DNA of 64,000 nt from Spirosoma sp. SC4-14 (GTDB lineage: Bacteria > Bacteroidota > Bacteroidia > Cytophagales > Spirosomataceae), in NCBI RefSeq assembly GCF_037201965.1, contig NZ_CP147518.1:1735001-1799000 (forward strand), given 5' to 3'. Both the position numbers and the translations under genes were made by a program. Under the pieces are notes generated by a model, which saw nothing but the letters and a program-made list of their open reading frames with translations, was not told the origin of the DNA and did not search any database. Positions within the stretch are counted from its first letter, which is position 1, and each line of letters starts with the position of its first letter. Positions 36,000 to 44,741 of this stretch are shown here, in pieces.

Positions 36000-36043
36000 C
36001 AAAGCTCGATAGATGATTTCCGGCTTTCCGTGATAATTGTTAC
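36000..36043 (-). promoter_or_regulatory. Crp-type operator and -7 box, porin operon (site 4)
   Basis: GTGATAATTGTTAC at 36030-36043 with GAGCTTTG on the minus strand at 36000-36007. Centre to -7 end is 36.5 bp. Confidence 0.7.
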
Positions 36044-36101
36044 ATAGGAGAATTTAAACCAGTATTGTCATTGAATGCAGTTAAAAGTGCCTATTGAATC
36101 A

Positions 36102-36479
36102 CTAAAGCCCGCCCTTAATATAGGCCCAGCCCTGTTCCTGTTTAAGAATGAGTTCGACGATGGCAACGGGAACCGTTTCGACAAAGGGTAGCATATCGGC
36201 AAGGCTTAACTGCTTGCTGCGAAGGCTGTTTTCACACACAACGAACCGGACATGGTGCGAATCGGCAAAAGTCTGTAACTGACGGGCATGCTGGGTTTGC
36301 TGAGTAGTAACCAGGCTGATGCCGGGGCCATGAACAACTACTTCAATTTCGACCTCTGGCCATGCCGCCAATAGATTTTTCAGATTACTGATCAGCGCTT
36401 TCTGCGAAGCCACATCGGGCGACACAAACTGAAACACAACCCGGTGGCCGTTGCCCGAGTCAGGGGAGGAGAGGTTCAT
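36102..36479 (-). CDS. DsrE family sulfur carrier-like protein
   Basis: The 125-residue cytoplasmic protein has the DsrE fold pattern: VVFQFVSPD at the start, EVEIEVVVHGPG, and VCENSLRSK with Cys82, the persulfide-carrying position of the family. It is the last gene of the unit with the TsdA-like cytochrome. A second, secreted DsrE protein with the same CEN(S/T)LR motif is encoded at 43751. It probably accepts sulfur from the oxidation products made upstream. Confidence 0.85.
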   Translation of the reverse strand: MNLSSPDSGNGHRVVFQFVSPDVASQKALISNLKNLLAAWPEVEIEVVVHGPGISLVTTQQTQHARQLQTFADSHHVRFVVCENSLRSKQLSLADMLPFVETVPVAIVELILKQEQGWAYIKGGL

Positions 36480-36566
36480 AAGTTGAGTGATATATGGTTT
36501 ACGGGATTCGGCTTGCGGGGGTTCTGCCTGTCCAGAACCTGAGTAAGAGAGCCCCTGTAAACCGTT

Positions 36567-37622
36567 CTACATTTTCTTCGCGGCTTCGATGGGTTTAAAC
36601 GGCCCAAATTTATGCTGTTTTTCGGAAAACGAATCGGCATAGGGGCCAAACGGATGATCGACCGGTTTTTTAGCGATGTTGGGCCAGTCTTTGCTGAGGT
36701 CTTTGGTTGGCCGGGGCATCGAGTTAATAAAGGCGGCAATGTCCCAGGCTTCCTCATCACTTAGCTGAGGACTATCCCAACTAGCTCCCAGCGGCATATT
36801 GGCCTTGATATAGCCCGCCAGCCGCGAAATGCGAAACAGGCCGGCTCCCTGGTTATAGCTATGGGGCCCCCACACTGGCGGAAACGTATAGCCACTACCG
36901 TCGGGTTTGGCAATGCCCTGCCCCGTTGCGCCATGACAGCTTATGCATTTTTGCTGATACGCCAGTTTCCCTTTTGCAGGATCGGCGGCCCGGTCGAGGT
37001 AAGGCACTTTCCAAATGCCCGAACCGTTGGGGCTTTCGCCTTTCGGAACGCCATCGCCCAGAAAATGGATATAGGCTACAATGGCTTTCATTTCGCGGCT
37101 ATTGCTGTCGAGATCTTTTCCGTTCAAACTCCGTTCAAAACAGTCGTTCACCCGTTTTACGATGCCTTCCGTTGAGCCGGAGCGAGCCCGAAACTTTGGG
37201 TACGTAGCTGCCACGGCGCTATAGTTGTTACCCCAGGGCTTGGTTCCGGCATCCAGATGGCAATTCTGACAATTCATGCCATTAGAAATAGGCGCTATCG
37301 TTCCGGCTGGGCCCAGATATTGGGCTGTATTGGCAATAAGTTCTTTACCATATTGAATCAACTCCCCGTTTTTTGCTGTTTTCATGCCCGATTCGACAGG
37401 AGCCTGCCAGAGCGGTTTTTCGGTATCGACTGGTTTCGCTGTTGCCAATGTCGTTGCCTGCGCTGCCAGTTCGGGCGTTTTGGCCGATGGCGTTAGCCAG
37501 CCAAAACGCAGTGCAATCAGTATAGCAGTGGCCACGGTAGCCACTATCAGCAATCCGGACAGCGCCAGCAAGGTCCGTTGGAGCGATTGGATGGTTTGCT
37601 CAAAAGGGTCTTTCGCTTGCAT
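36567..37622 (-). CDS. tsdA: Dihaem c-type cytochrome, thiosulfate dehydrogenase (TsdA)-like
   Basis: The 351-residue protein has an N-terminal membrane anchor (about 17-39) and two haem sites, CQNCH (118-122) and CISCH (226-230). Cys161 in VNDCFERSLNGK matches the unusual cysteine ligand of haem 1 in TsdA, and Met276 in IKANMPLG is the likely second-haem ligand. TsdA couples two thiosulfate molecules to tetrathionate, or the reverse, in the periplasm. A SoxAX-like or other thiol oxidation role is the alternative. The gene lies between a small membrane protein and DsrE in one operon. Confidence 0.87.
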   Translation of the reverse strand: MQAKDPFEQTIQSLQRTLLALSGLLIVATVATAILIALRFGWLTPSAKTPELAAQATTLATAKPVDTEKPLWQAPVESGMKTAKNGELIQYGKELIANTAQYLGPAGTIAPISNGMNCQNCHLDAGTKPWGNNYSAVAATYPKFRARSGSTEGIVKRVNDCFERSLNGKDLDSNSREMKAIVAYIHFLGDGVPKGESPNGSGIWKVPYLDRAADPAKGKLAYQQKCISCHGATGQGIAKPDGSGYTFPPVWGPHSYNQGAGLFRISRLAGYIKANMPLGASWDSPQLSDEEAWDIAAFINSMPRPTKDLSKDWPNIAKKPVDHPFGPYADSFSEKQHKFGPFKPIEAAKKM

Positions 37623-37642
37623 ACATTCGTCTAATCAGAGAG

Positions 37643-37897
37643 TTATCGACCCGTTTTTTGGGTTGTGTTTGGCCGGGTAACATACCAGATTGAATAAACG
37701 AGCAAGCCGACCCAGGGAAAGCCATGCAGGGCAAGGTCGCCCCAGTCGATTAGTTTCATCCCGGTAGCACCGCCCAGCACCCATCTGAATTTTCCGATGA
37801 TATGTGGTTCCGGAAAAAAAGGCGCAAGCCCCAGCGTTAGGCAGCCCATTGCGAGCGACCGAAACACGGGGTTTTTCCATAAAGCAACAGTAGCCAT
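37643..37897 (-). CDS. Small membrane protein before the TsdA-like gene
   Basis: The 84-residue protein has two hydrophobic segments and the conserved run FFPEPHIIGKFRWVLGG followed by DWGDLALHGFPW. Similar short proteins accompany cytochromes in Bacteroidota, but no function is known to me. The ATG at 37897 is chosen because the -7 box at 37922-37929 rules out the longer TTG version. The spacing to the cytochrome gene is 20 bp. Confidence 0.75.
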   Translation of the reverse strand: MATVALWKNPVFRSLAMGCLTLGLAPFFPEPHIIGKFRWVLGGATGMKLIDWGDLALHGFPWVGLLVYSIWYVTRPNTTQKTGR

Positions 37898-37921
37898 TTT
37901 GCTGAGTAATAAAGTTTTGGC

Positions 37922-37965
37922 CAAAAGTCTGGTTTATGGAAATGGGAAACAGTAACAATAGTCAC
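37922..37965 (-). promoter_or_regulatory. Crp-type operator and -7 box, TsdA operon (site 5)
   Basis: GTAACAATAGTCAC at 37952-37965 with GACTTTTG on the minus strand at 37922-37929. Centre to -7 end is 36.5 bp. The predicted transcript starts about 17 nt before the ATG at 37897. Confidence 0.7.
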
Positions 37966-38084
37966 AGAGCAGTCAATGACTGAAAACAGATCCTGCCATT
38001 TCCTGTTTGGCAGGCAAATCGGCCGATAAATTCATGAGTCAATAATGGCAACCAGTTCTGCAGAGCGATTGGCTATAAAAGAGC

Positions 38085-40391
38085 TTAATAAACGTTGGGT
38101 CTTGCCGGGCCAGAGTAGGGGGTAGCACCTCCTGACTTGCCAGCATGTTGAGGGACTGAAATGAGGGTGGGGTCGTTGGTTGCAGGTGTTTTAATGAACC
38201 CATAATACCGACCCATCCAATAGTCCCGAAGAAATCCGGATGGGTCTTTTATACGGTTGCCGCCATGAGTGTTGTCGAGTTGATTGACTCGCCGACTATC
38301 GCCATCTGTAAACGCTTCTCTGGGCGAGAGGGTTTTAACGGACCCGTCGTAGGCAGTATAGCCCGATTCAATAAAAAGATCGGCCCGATGAGCATTGAAA
38401 TAACTGTTCTCCCGGCAATCGAGCACGCGTTCCCGAAGGAATTTTACGGATTGTTCCTGTTCGCAATCGTTGCCGGTTAGGGCTCCATAGGTGAAGTTAA
38501 ACCACGGCAGGTGATCGGCACGTTTTACTTCCCAGGTGCGTTCCAGACTACGCAGGTAAATTGATCGAAGGACGGGGTCACTGGCATATCGGAGGAGTGT
38601 ATAATAGCTCATAAAAGCCAGGTTGTCGTCCCAGGGTGCAATGGTTTCTGGCGGAAAGGTATTTTTCTGACGGAGGGTATTGGTGGGGTAGCCCCAATTG
38701 ATAAGCTGGCGGTAGCCGTCCCTGAATTTCTGCTCGCCGGTGGCAGCAATAGCCGATTCCATATAAGACAGAACTTCAAGTCCGTTTAGTCCCCGGTCCA
38801 TATAGCCATAGGGGCGCAACAGGTATTCGGGGTTCCAGCGGGCCCAGCGCGTTGGTTTGCCGTCGAGGTCGTGCATGGTCCAGCCGCAGTCAATAATGTA
38901 AGTGGCCATTTTGCGCAGGTGATCTTGGGCAATCTCTTTTTCTTTTCCCTCCGCCACCAGATCAAGGAACAGCGAAATAACGTAAAAGTGGGATGTTACC
39001 TCATCGCTCGATGTATCGCCTTTCCAGTACCATTTCCCATCCTTAGTTAAATACCACTTGGCAGGCAACCCGCCCGATCCATGTTTTCCCCGTTCACCCT
39101 TATCGCCGGTTGTCGACCAGACCGACCGGGCGATATAGCCATCTTTACCCGTAATTTTGTTTAACCAGATAAGCGCATTGAACGATTCTACTGCAGCCGC
39201 CCGTGCTTCTTTATCGCCAGTGGCAGCATATTTATAACACATTGCTGCCAGATAGGTAGCCGTATTACCGCCATCGTTGTCGCTTATTTCGCGTATCCAC
39301 TCATCCCCTTTTTTGTATAAAAGATGGACAAAGCCCAGCCGTTTATGCCCCCACTCATTCATGTGCCGTTCAAACCAGGCCGCTTTTTTCAACAGCGTGA
39401 ATGGCTCGTACCGAACAATGCCGATACCTTTATCGGTGGCAATATAGGCAGCATTGTTTCCGACGGCTATATCGTTTACCCAGCTACCGGGCAGCCACAT
39501 GCCTTCTCCGAAATAATGGAATTCGCTCCCAACCATTCGTACGGCTCCCCGCTTTGTTCCAATCCATACATCATTGGCAAATCCCTGGCTGAGGCAGGTT
39601 GTTTGTTCAACGGGAAGGCCATCACTTCCTTTGATGTGTTTAAGGGCGGCTCCCCTTAACTCCCCCAGACCGCGATCGGTGCCTACATAAACCCGATTTC
39701 CCACACTGAGGAGTTCGTTGGTATCGGTTGAGGGTAGGCGGCCCCAGTCAATGAAATCTTCATTCACCGTTTTCCCATCGAAAAGTGCCAGCTTGCCGGG
39801 CCTTAGCACATATAGCGTGCCGCTATAGGATTCAATTTGTGTGATAGGTCCTAACGCCACTGGGTCGGCATGGATTTGAGAACCATCTTCCATAATCATG
39901 GTAACATCGCTTCCGTAATATCCGTCGGCTGGCCGGGTAGAGACAAACGTTCCATTTTCAAATCGAAAAATTTCATCTACTGTGGCGGCATGAAGGGTGC
40001 CAAGGTGCGTACACAGGTCGACATAAGCCCGATTATCCACCTTTTTCCACTGCCGATTTCGGTATACATAAAGCCCGCTGGTGCCCAAAGCCCAAATTTC
40101 GCCCTGTTCTGTCTGTAGCTTCGTTATATCCGCAGGGGCCGTCGGTTCGGCAAGAAGCGATTCACTACCGACTCGGTAAATTTTGTTCGCCATCAATGCC
40201 AGGCATATGCCGCCAGCCTCCGCTATTGCGTTAACCGGAGCGGGAGTAGCGATCTTTACCGAAATTTCCTGTGGGTATACGTCATCATTTTGTGGCTTCC
40301 ACAGTTTTTCAGAAACCCTGTTGGCTTGTTGGGAAAAAGCAGCTCCTGCAATTACAAGCTGAATGAAGAAGGAGAGGGCATATCGTTTCAT
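38085..40391 (-). CDS. Secreted protein with propeller and (alpha/alpha) barrel-like halves
   Basis: The protein of 768 residues starts at the ATG at 40391, giving a signal peptide that ends near AFSQ. The first half (about 25-340) has repeated blade phrases such as DITKLQTEQGEIWALGTSGL and NRVYVGTDRGLGEL, like two-component-regulator propellers. The second half is helical with NDGGNTATYLAAMCYKYAAT, SGGLPAKWY, WARWNPEYLLRPYG and a MDRGLNGLEVLSYM segment, resembling six-hairpin glycosidase-like proteins. Substrate unknown. It comes 79 bp after the sterol desaturase-like gene and may end the rhodanese-led operon. Confidence 0.65.
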   Translation of the reverse strand: MKRYALSFFIQLVIAGAAFSQQANRVSEKLWKPQNDDVYPQEISVKIATPAPVNAIAEAGGICLALMANKIYRVGSESLLAEPTAPADITKLQTEQGEIWALGTSGLYVYRNRQWKKVDNRAYVDLCTHLGTLHAATVDEIFRFENGTFVSTRPADGYYGSDVTMIMEDGSQIHADPVALGPITQIESYSGTLYVLRPGKLALFDGKTVNEDFIDWGRLPSTDTNELLSVGNRVYVGTDRGLGELRGAALKHIKGSDGLPVEQTTCLSQGFANDVWIGTKRGAVRMVGSEFHYFGEGMWLPGSWVNDIAVGNNAAYIATDKGIGIVRYEPFTLLKKAAWFERHMNEWGHKRLGFVHLLYKKGDEWIREISDNDGGNTATYLAAMCYKYAATGDKEARAAAVESFNALIWLNKITGKDGYIARSVWSTTGDKGERGKHGSGGLPAKWYLTKDGKWYWKGDTSSDEVTSHFYVISLFLDLVAEGKEKEIAQDHLRKMATYIIDCGWTMHDLDGKPTRWARWNPEYLLRPYGYMDRGLNGLEVLSYMESAIAATGEQKFRDGYRQLINWGYPTNTLRQKNTFPPETIAPWDDNLAFMSYYTLLRYASDPVLRSIYLRSLERTWEVKRADHLPWFNFTYGALTGNDCEQEQSVKFLRERVLDCRENSYFNAHRADLFIESGYTAYDGSVKTLSPREAFTDGDSRRVNQLDNTHGGNRIKDPSGFLRDYWMGRYYGFIKTPATNDPTLISVPQHAGKSGGATPYSGPARPNVY

Positions 40392-40470
40392 TCTGTAAGG
40401 TTTACCTGTTTTGTCCGGCAACTCCCGGCTCAAGCGTTTAGAATGAATACGTGAAAAGTGCTCTAATGTA

Positions 40471-41385
40471 CTATCTAGCCAGCTTTTTCCGGATTGCGGG
40501 TAGGGAGGCTGACGAAGGTTGATGCCATGGATGCAGGAGTTGTTCACGTAGCGTATGCGGGAATTTGCCAACATCTGGAAAGCCCAGTTTCAGGTGGCTA
40601 CCGGCATAGGGCTGATAGGCGGTTCGGAACAGATAGTCCCAGATGCTGAGCGTGATTCCGTAATTGATGCCATTGGGACGATCGGTAGGCAGCACTTCTA
40701 CATGATGCCAGAGGTGCATCTGCGGGCTATTGAGCAGGAAACGGAGCGGACCCAGTGGTAAATCGATATTGGCATGGTTAAGATGACCAATGGCCAGGGT
40801 GAAAATATGAACCAGAAAAAAGTCCTGAATACCGAAACCGATCATGGCCAGCGGAATGTATTCGAACGTGCGGTAGATGATCGTTTCCATCCAGTGGTAG
40901 CGCAGATGAGCCGCAAACCCCATTTGCTCAACACTATGATGAACTTTATGAAACTCCCACATCCAGGACACGTTGTGGAGAAGCCGATGAACGTTCCACT
41001 GGATGAAATCGCGGACGATGAATAAGGTCAGCAACTGCCCCCATACCGGCCACGACTGAATTTCGAACGCTACCAGATTACGGATGCCAAACAAACCCAG
41101 AAAATCGCTGAATGCCTGAACCCCTACGTTCGACAATGCATTGTAGCCGACCAGAGAAAAGAGAAAGAAATTAAAAAAAAGGTAGAACAGATCCTGAAAA
41201 AAATCCTGCCGCAACACGGGTTGATCTTTTCGCCACGGGAATAAAATTTCCAGCGCCCAAACCGTTAGCGATAGCCCAACCAGCCAATAGAAATAGTTGT
41301 GCCAACTGGGGTTCAGCATTTCGTTGAGGAGGTAGTTGAAATAGCCTGTATAGCCATTGCTGAAGGCTTTAAAATAGCGTTCCAT
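40471..41385 (-). CDS. Sterol desaturase/fatty acid hydroxylase family membrane enzyme
   Basis: The 304-residue integral membrane protein has three to four transmembrane segments and the di-iron histidine boxes HRLLH, HKVHH, HLNH and HLWHH of PF04116. Members hydroxylate or desaturate lipids with O2. The gene begins 3 bp after the stop of the rhodanese lipoprotein and is thus translationally linked to a sulfur gene, which is unexpected for a lipid enzyme. The substrate is unknown. Confidence 0.88.
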   Translation of the reverse strand: MERYFKAFSNGYTGYFNYLLNEMLNPSWHNYFYWLVGLSLTVWALEILFPWRKDQPVLRQDFFQDLFYLFFNFFLFSLVGYNALSNVGVQAFSDFLGLFGIRNLVAFEIQSWPVWGQLLTLFIVRDFIQWNVHRLLHNVSWMWEFHKVHHSVEQMGFAAHLRYHWMETIIYRTFEYIPLAMIGFGIQDFFLVHIFTLAIGHLNHANIDLPLGPLRFLLNSPQMHLWHHVEVLPTDRPNGINYGITLSIWDYLFRTAYQPYAGSHLKLGFPDVGKFPHTLREQLLHPWHQPSSASLPAIRKKLAR

Positions 41386-41388
41386 GGG

Positions 41389-41784
41389 TTACTGATGAAT
41401 AGGGTTAATCGGATTTCCGGCCTCTATCCAGCTCCGAATGCCATTGGTCAGGTTATAGATTCTGGCAAACCCCTGCTCTGAGAGATACTTTGCCGCCTGA
41501 GCGCTTCGACCACCAACGGCGCAATACAGAAATACTGGCTGATTTTTGTTCAGTTTGCTGATTTGTTCCTCAAAATCGGATTTATAAATATCGATCTGGT
41601 GAGCATCGCCAATCACGCCCTGCCCTACTTCCTGATCGGTACGCAGGTCGATAAGCTGGTGAGGGGTTGTGTTCGCAAGGGTAGTCTTAAAGTCGGCCGG
41701 GGATAAATGGTGTATGGTCGACTCATGGGAACCGCAATTCCACAGGAGCGGGCTTAGGAACAGTATTGTCAGAAAAATACGCAT
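41389..41784 (-). CDS. Rhodanese-like lipoprotein
   Basis: The 131-residue protein carries a lipoprotein signal (LLWNC, Cys17) and one rhodanese domain with the active-site loop YCAVGGRS (Cys88). It should sit in the periplasm, anchored to a membrane, where it can use thiosulfate or polysulfide. It is the first gene of a unit with the sterol desaturase-like enzyme and has its own Crp-type operator. Confidence 0.9.
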   Translation of the reverse strand: MRIFLTILFLSPLLWNCGSHESTIHHLSPADFKTTLANTTPHQLIDLRTDQEVGQGVIGDAHQIDIYKSDFEEQISKLNKNQPVFLYCAVGGRSAQAAKYLSEQGFARIYNLTNGIRSWIEAGNPINPIHQ

Positions 41785-41803
41785 CGCATTGCTGGTTTTC
41801 TGA

Positions 41804-41847
41804 CAAATTTCTCGCGGCTAACCCCCATATTCAGTGATAAGAATCAC
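41804..41847 (-). promoter_or_regulatory. Crp-type operator and -7 box, rhodanese lipoprotein operon (site 6)
   Basis: GTGATAAGAATCAC at 41834-41847 with GAAATTTG on the minus strand at 41804-41811. Centre to -7 end is 36.5 bp. Confidence 0.7.
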
Positions 41848-41911
41848 AAAAGAAAACGCCACAGCCGGAGCCATGGCATTGGTCATAGAGATAAGTACAA
41901 GGTATTGCGGT

Positions 41912-42508
41912 TTACTTTTTTCGGGCCATCAGCCGGATCACGCAGGCTGAGCCATTATGGTATGCTCCCTCGCGGAGGTCGACGTAGGTTTCTTCTGCTT
42001 TCAGGATTTCCAACTCCTTAAAATCGTCCAGCAAGTCGGTGCGGCTATAGAGCATATCGGAGTTTTGTGGTCCGCCCGAACTTCGGCCAAGCTGCTCTTT
42101 ATGGAATGCTTCCAGCATCAGATAGCCAGAAGGCTTAAGGAACGAGATGAGTCGTTGATGAACTGCTCGTCGGTCGGCCGAAGGCATATGCGCATAAATC
42201 AACCCAATCAGATCGTAAGTATTGGCCGGTGCGGTGAAATTCTGTAGTGTATTTGTTTCATATTGAATGGTTGTGCAGGCCCCACCCGCTAATTGTAAGG
42301 CTTTCTTTCGGGCTGCCGGGCTATAATCGAACGCATCGACGGCCCACCCTCGAAGCGCTGCATAAACGGCGTTGCGGCCTTCGCCTTCGGCTGGGAGCAA
42401 CAGCCGACCGGGTTTTAGCTTGTCGATACACTCTTTGAAAAACTCGTTGGGCTTTGTGCCATAGGCATACGACGAGCTTTTGTAGCGCGTTTCCCAGAAT
42501 TCGTTCAT
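41912..42508 (-). CDS. SAM-dependent methyltransferase (TehB/TPMT-like)
   Basis: The 198-residue class I methyltransferase has the start FWETRYKSSSYAYGTKPN, the SAM-binding motif LLLPAEGEGRNAVYAA (a variant of the glycine-rich loop) and AFDYSPAARKKA. This form resembles tellurite-resistance TehB and thiopurine S-methyltransferase relatives that methylate toxic chalcogen anions or thiols. Its start lies 2 bp after the thioredoxin stop, so it is part of the sulfur operon. Methylation of sulfide or a related thiol is a reasonable guess. Confidence 0.8.
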   Translation of the reverse strand: MNEFWETRYKSSSYAYGTKPNEFFKECIDKLKPGRLLLPAEGEGRNAVYAALRGWAVDAFDYSPAARKKALQLAGGACTTIQYETNTLQNFTAPANTYDLIGLIYAHMPSADRRAVHQRLISFLKPSGYLMLEAFHKEQLGRSSGGPQNSDMLYSRTDLLDDFKELEILKAEETYVDLREGAYHNGSACVIRLMARKK

Positions 42509-42510
42509 GG

Positions 42511-42831
42511 CTAGGTGGCGGATTCAAACTGATTGACAACGTGTTCCAGTTGATGCGCCTGTACTACTCCCGATTGCCGCCAGACGATCTGCCCTTTTTG
42601 AAATAAAATCAGCGTAGGTACTCCCTGAATACGGTAAGCATTGGCGACAAGGGGACTCTGATCGACATCAATTTTGAGAACCCGCACCCGACCGCCCATT
42701 CGTCCGGCAAAGTCTTTCAGAATGGGAGCCATCATTTTGCAGGGGCCACACCACTCGGCCGAGAAATCGACCAGCACGGGAGTTTCGCCCTGGATTATCT
42801 CATTAAATGTTTCTTTTCGCTGTGTTTCCAT
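42511..42831 (-). CDS. Thioredoxin
   Basis: The 106-residue cytoplasmic protein has the redox motif WCGPC (Cys28, Cys31), the cis-proline region VPTLILF and FSAEW before the motif, all normal for thioredoxin. It overlaps the end of the preceding small membrane gene and abuts the methyltransferase gene. In this setting it probably reduces persulfides on rhodanese or DsrE proteins. Confidence 0.93.
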   Translation of the reverse strand: METQRKETFNEIIQGETPVLVDFSAEWCGPCKMMAPILKDFAGRMGGRVRVLKIDVDQSPLVANAYRIQGVPTLILFQKGQIVWRQSGVVQAHQLEHVVNQFESAT

Positions 42832-43048
42832 GACTGTTCATTAGGTACTGAATGAGTTGATGTAGTAAATCGCCCAGCAGAAATCCCATAATTCCTCCCC
42901 AGAGGGTCATGGATTGCCAGTGCGACTGGATAGGACAGTGCCCTGTCAGGCAGCCCACCTCGCGCCAGTACGCAAAGCCGCTTAGTGCGCCCAACAGTGC
43001 CCCTGCCCACATCCACCACCAGTTAGTGGATTTCTTCATACTGTACAT
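42803..43048 (-). CDS. Small membrane protein (DUF6132-like)
   Basis: The 81-residue protein has two transmembrane segments separated by a short loop with REVGCLTGHCPIQSHW, whose paired cysteines are typical of a small family found near rhodaneses and thioredoxins in Bacteroidota. An internal ATG at 43039 is an alternative start. Both ends overlap neighbouring genes (26 bp and 29 bp), which points to translational coupling. Confidence 0.75.
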   Translation of the reverse strand: MYSMKKSTNWWWMWAGALLGALSGFAYWREVGCLTGHCPIQSHWQSMTLWGGIMGFLLGDLLHQLIQYLMNSHGNTAKRNI

Positions 43049-43274
43049 CGTCTACGGACTTTTCAGCGTTGGTGTTTGTTGTTCGGTTGGTGGGCCGAGG
43101 TATTCCGCATCCTGCAGCACCACATCCCACATTCAGGATGGCTTGCAGCAGAAGCATACCGCCCAGTAATCCGAGTAAAGGTTGCTTATCTGCGAACGCA
43201 CTCCAAATGATAGCGCTGCCAGCCAACAGCCGGACAATCCGCATTACGTCCCAGTTTTTTACTAAGGTTTCCAT
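43023..43274 (-). CDS. DUF2892-like small membrane protein
   Basis: The 83-residue protein begins METLVKNWDVMRIVRLLAGS, the usual DUF2892 start, and has two hydrophobic helices with NVGCGAAGCGIPRP at the end of the second. Proteins of this group are fused to rhodanese in YgaP. The Cys pair may carry sulfur. It is followed by an overlapping small membrane gene in the same operon. Confidence 0.8.
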   Translation of the reverse strand: METLVKNWDVMRIVRLLAGSAIIWSAFADKQPLLGLLGGMLLLQAILNVGCGAAGCGIPRPTNRTTNTNAEKSVDDVQYEEIH

Positions 43275-43350
43275 AAATAGGTTTACTCCAGACTCGCCAG
43301 AGACTTTATGTTATTACAGATGAATCGTTCCAATGCTCAATTTACTGATA

Positions 43351-43566
43351 CTAATTAGCGTGTTTGCGCTGACGATTTGTTCGAATGCCAAACGGAAGGT
43401 AGAGCGGGCAAACACTAACCAGGCTGGTGAGAATGAACACCCCCGCCAGAACCAGGCTAACAATTCCCCAGATACCGGTAAGAATTCCGCCCGCATACAG
43501 GCCAGTCAGAACAATTGCAAGGAGCAGTCGGATAATCCGGTCTGCTGAACCCATATTCTTAATCAT
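43351..43566 (-). CDS. DUF2892 membrane protein (YgaP-tail-like)
   Basis: The 71-residue protein starts at the ATG at 43566 (MIKNMGSADRIIR) and has two transmembrane helices ending in VSVCPLYLPFGI, the classic DUF2892 C-terminus. The longer frame up to 43644 would cover the operator and is rejected. It is the first gene of a five-gene unit with a second DUF2892, a small Cys-containing membrane protein, thioredoxin and methyltransferase. Confidence 0.85.
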   Translation of the reverse strand: MIKNMGSADRIIRLLLAIVLTGLYAGGILTGIWGIVSLVLAGVFILTSLVSVCPLYLPFGIRTNRQRKHAN

Positions 43567-43600
43567 ACTAGTAGTCGTTTGAACGGTCTCTTTTTTTATG

Positions 43601-43674
43601 CTAAGAAAACGTAAACCGAAACCGAATTCCGTGATAAAAATCACATTCGACTATGATCAATACCCATAACTTAG
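43601..43674. promoter_or_regulatory. Crp-type operator with -7-like boxes on both sides (site 7)
   Basis: GTGATAAAAATCAC at 43631-43644 lies between divergent units. At exactly 36.5 bp from its centre there is TAACTTAG on the plus strand (43667-43674, for DsrE) and a weaker TTTCTTAG on the minus strand (43601-43608, for DUF2892). Confidence 0.6.
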
Positions 43675-43750
43675 CCGTCACTGGTCAATGGCTCAGTTCG
43701 AGATGAACAAGTCATTGACTACTCTGAATTAAGTGTTAATCAAATCGTTT

Positions 43751-44194
43751 ATGAACTATCTGTCAATCAGCTTATTTCTGCTGTCAATTCTGTTCGGTAA
43801 GGCTTCCTCTGCCCAGACAACGTTTCACGGTGCCGAAGCCACAATGTCAACCTATCGGGTGGTATATCAGCTGAATACCGACGACGAAGGGAAAATAAAA
43901 GCTACCCTGAAAAACATACAGAATGCGCTGTCGGACCCGCGTTTACACGGAAAACTGGACGTCGAGCTCGTGGTGCATGGGGGTGGAGTTGCCGTATTTA
44001 AAAAGGGAAGCCCATTTGAACAAACCCTGCTGGATTTGCAAAAACACGGGGTCATTCTGGCTCAGTGTGAGAATACGTTGCGGGAGCGTAAAATCAGCAA
44101 GGATGAGCTATTGCCATTTATTGGATACACCCCTAGCGGCAATGGCGAACTGATTATTCGACAGCAACAGGGCTGGGCTATTGTTCACCCATAA
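43751..44194 (+). CDS. Secreted DsrE family protein
   Basis: The 147-residue protein starts at the ATG at 43751, giving a signal peptide (cleavage near SSAQ, residue 22). The mature part has the DsrE pattern with YRVVYQLNTDD, VELVVHGGGV and LAQCENTLRERK, where Cys106 is the expected persulfide residue. It is a periplasmic relative of the cytoplasmic protein encoded at 36102. It faces the DUF2892 operon across a shared operator. Confidence 0.85.
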   Translation: MNYLSISLFLLSILFGKASSAQTTFHGAEATMSTYRVVYQLNTDDEGKIKATLKNIQNALSDPRLHGKLDVELVVHGGGVAVFKKGSPFEQTLLDLQKHGVILAQCENTLRERKISKDELLPFIGYTPSGNGELIIRQQQGWAIVHP

Positions 44195-44254
44195 GCAGAC
44201 TTAACCGGCTGCAAACCCAGGATAAAAATCCGGGGTTTGCAGCCGGAGGTCATG

Positions 44255-44680
44255 TTATTGAAGCACCTGCGATTCTGTTGTTTTCGCGGGTGCTTTGGTG
44301 TTGTCTTTAGCCAGAGCAGGGCGGTAGTCGACAAAGAAATTGATCCAGGTTCGGCGGGCAAGCCGGAAGAAAAATGGGGTTAATGCAATCAGCGACGGAA
44401 TAAGTCCGATCAGGTAATAGTCGAGATTGATGTCGAGGATGGTGTAGCAGAGCACAAACGAACTGATGATAAACGCTACGTAATAGGCGTAGCTGACATA
44501 CAGGGCTCCCGTAAAAAAGCCCGGTTCTGGCGAATACCGCAGCTTGCAGTGGCTACACTGTTCGTGCATTTTGTCGAACTGCTTCAGGTTGTAGGCGCTT
44601 TGGCTAACAAAAAAATCGCCCTCCTGACAGCGAGGACATTTATTGAAAAGAATGCTATATAGTTTGGTCCCTTTTAACAT
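44255..44680 (-). CDS. DUF983 membrane protein
   Basis: The 141-residue protein has the DUF983 zinc-ribbon-like start, NKCPRCQEGDFF followed by HEQCSHCKLRYSPEPGFFTGA, and then two transmembrane segments. The CxxC pairs may bind metal. DUF983 is widespread in Bacteroidota and uncharacterised. Its presence under the strongest operator/-7 combination in the island suggests a link to sulfur or redox metabolism. Confidence 0.88.
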   Translation of the reverse strand: MLKGTKLYSILFNKCPRCQEGDFFVSQSAYNLKQFDKMHEQCSHCKLRYSPEPGFFTGALYVSYAYYVAFIISSFVLCYTILDINLDYYLIGLIPSLIALTPFFFRLARRTWINFFVDYRPALAKDNTKAPAKTTESQVLQ

Positions 44681-44741
44681 GGCGCAGGTACGTTGAAAGT
44701 GCAGATCACGGCTGTTGTTATGTCGATGATCATTGATGAAA

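Noticed and set aside
37898-37958. Longer forms of the small membrane protein before the TsdA-like gene
   Set aside because: They would cover the -7 box and the operator.
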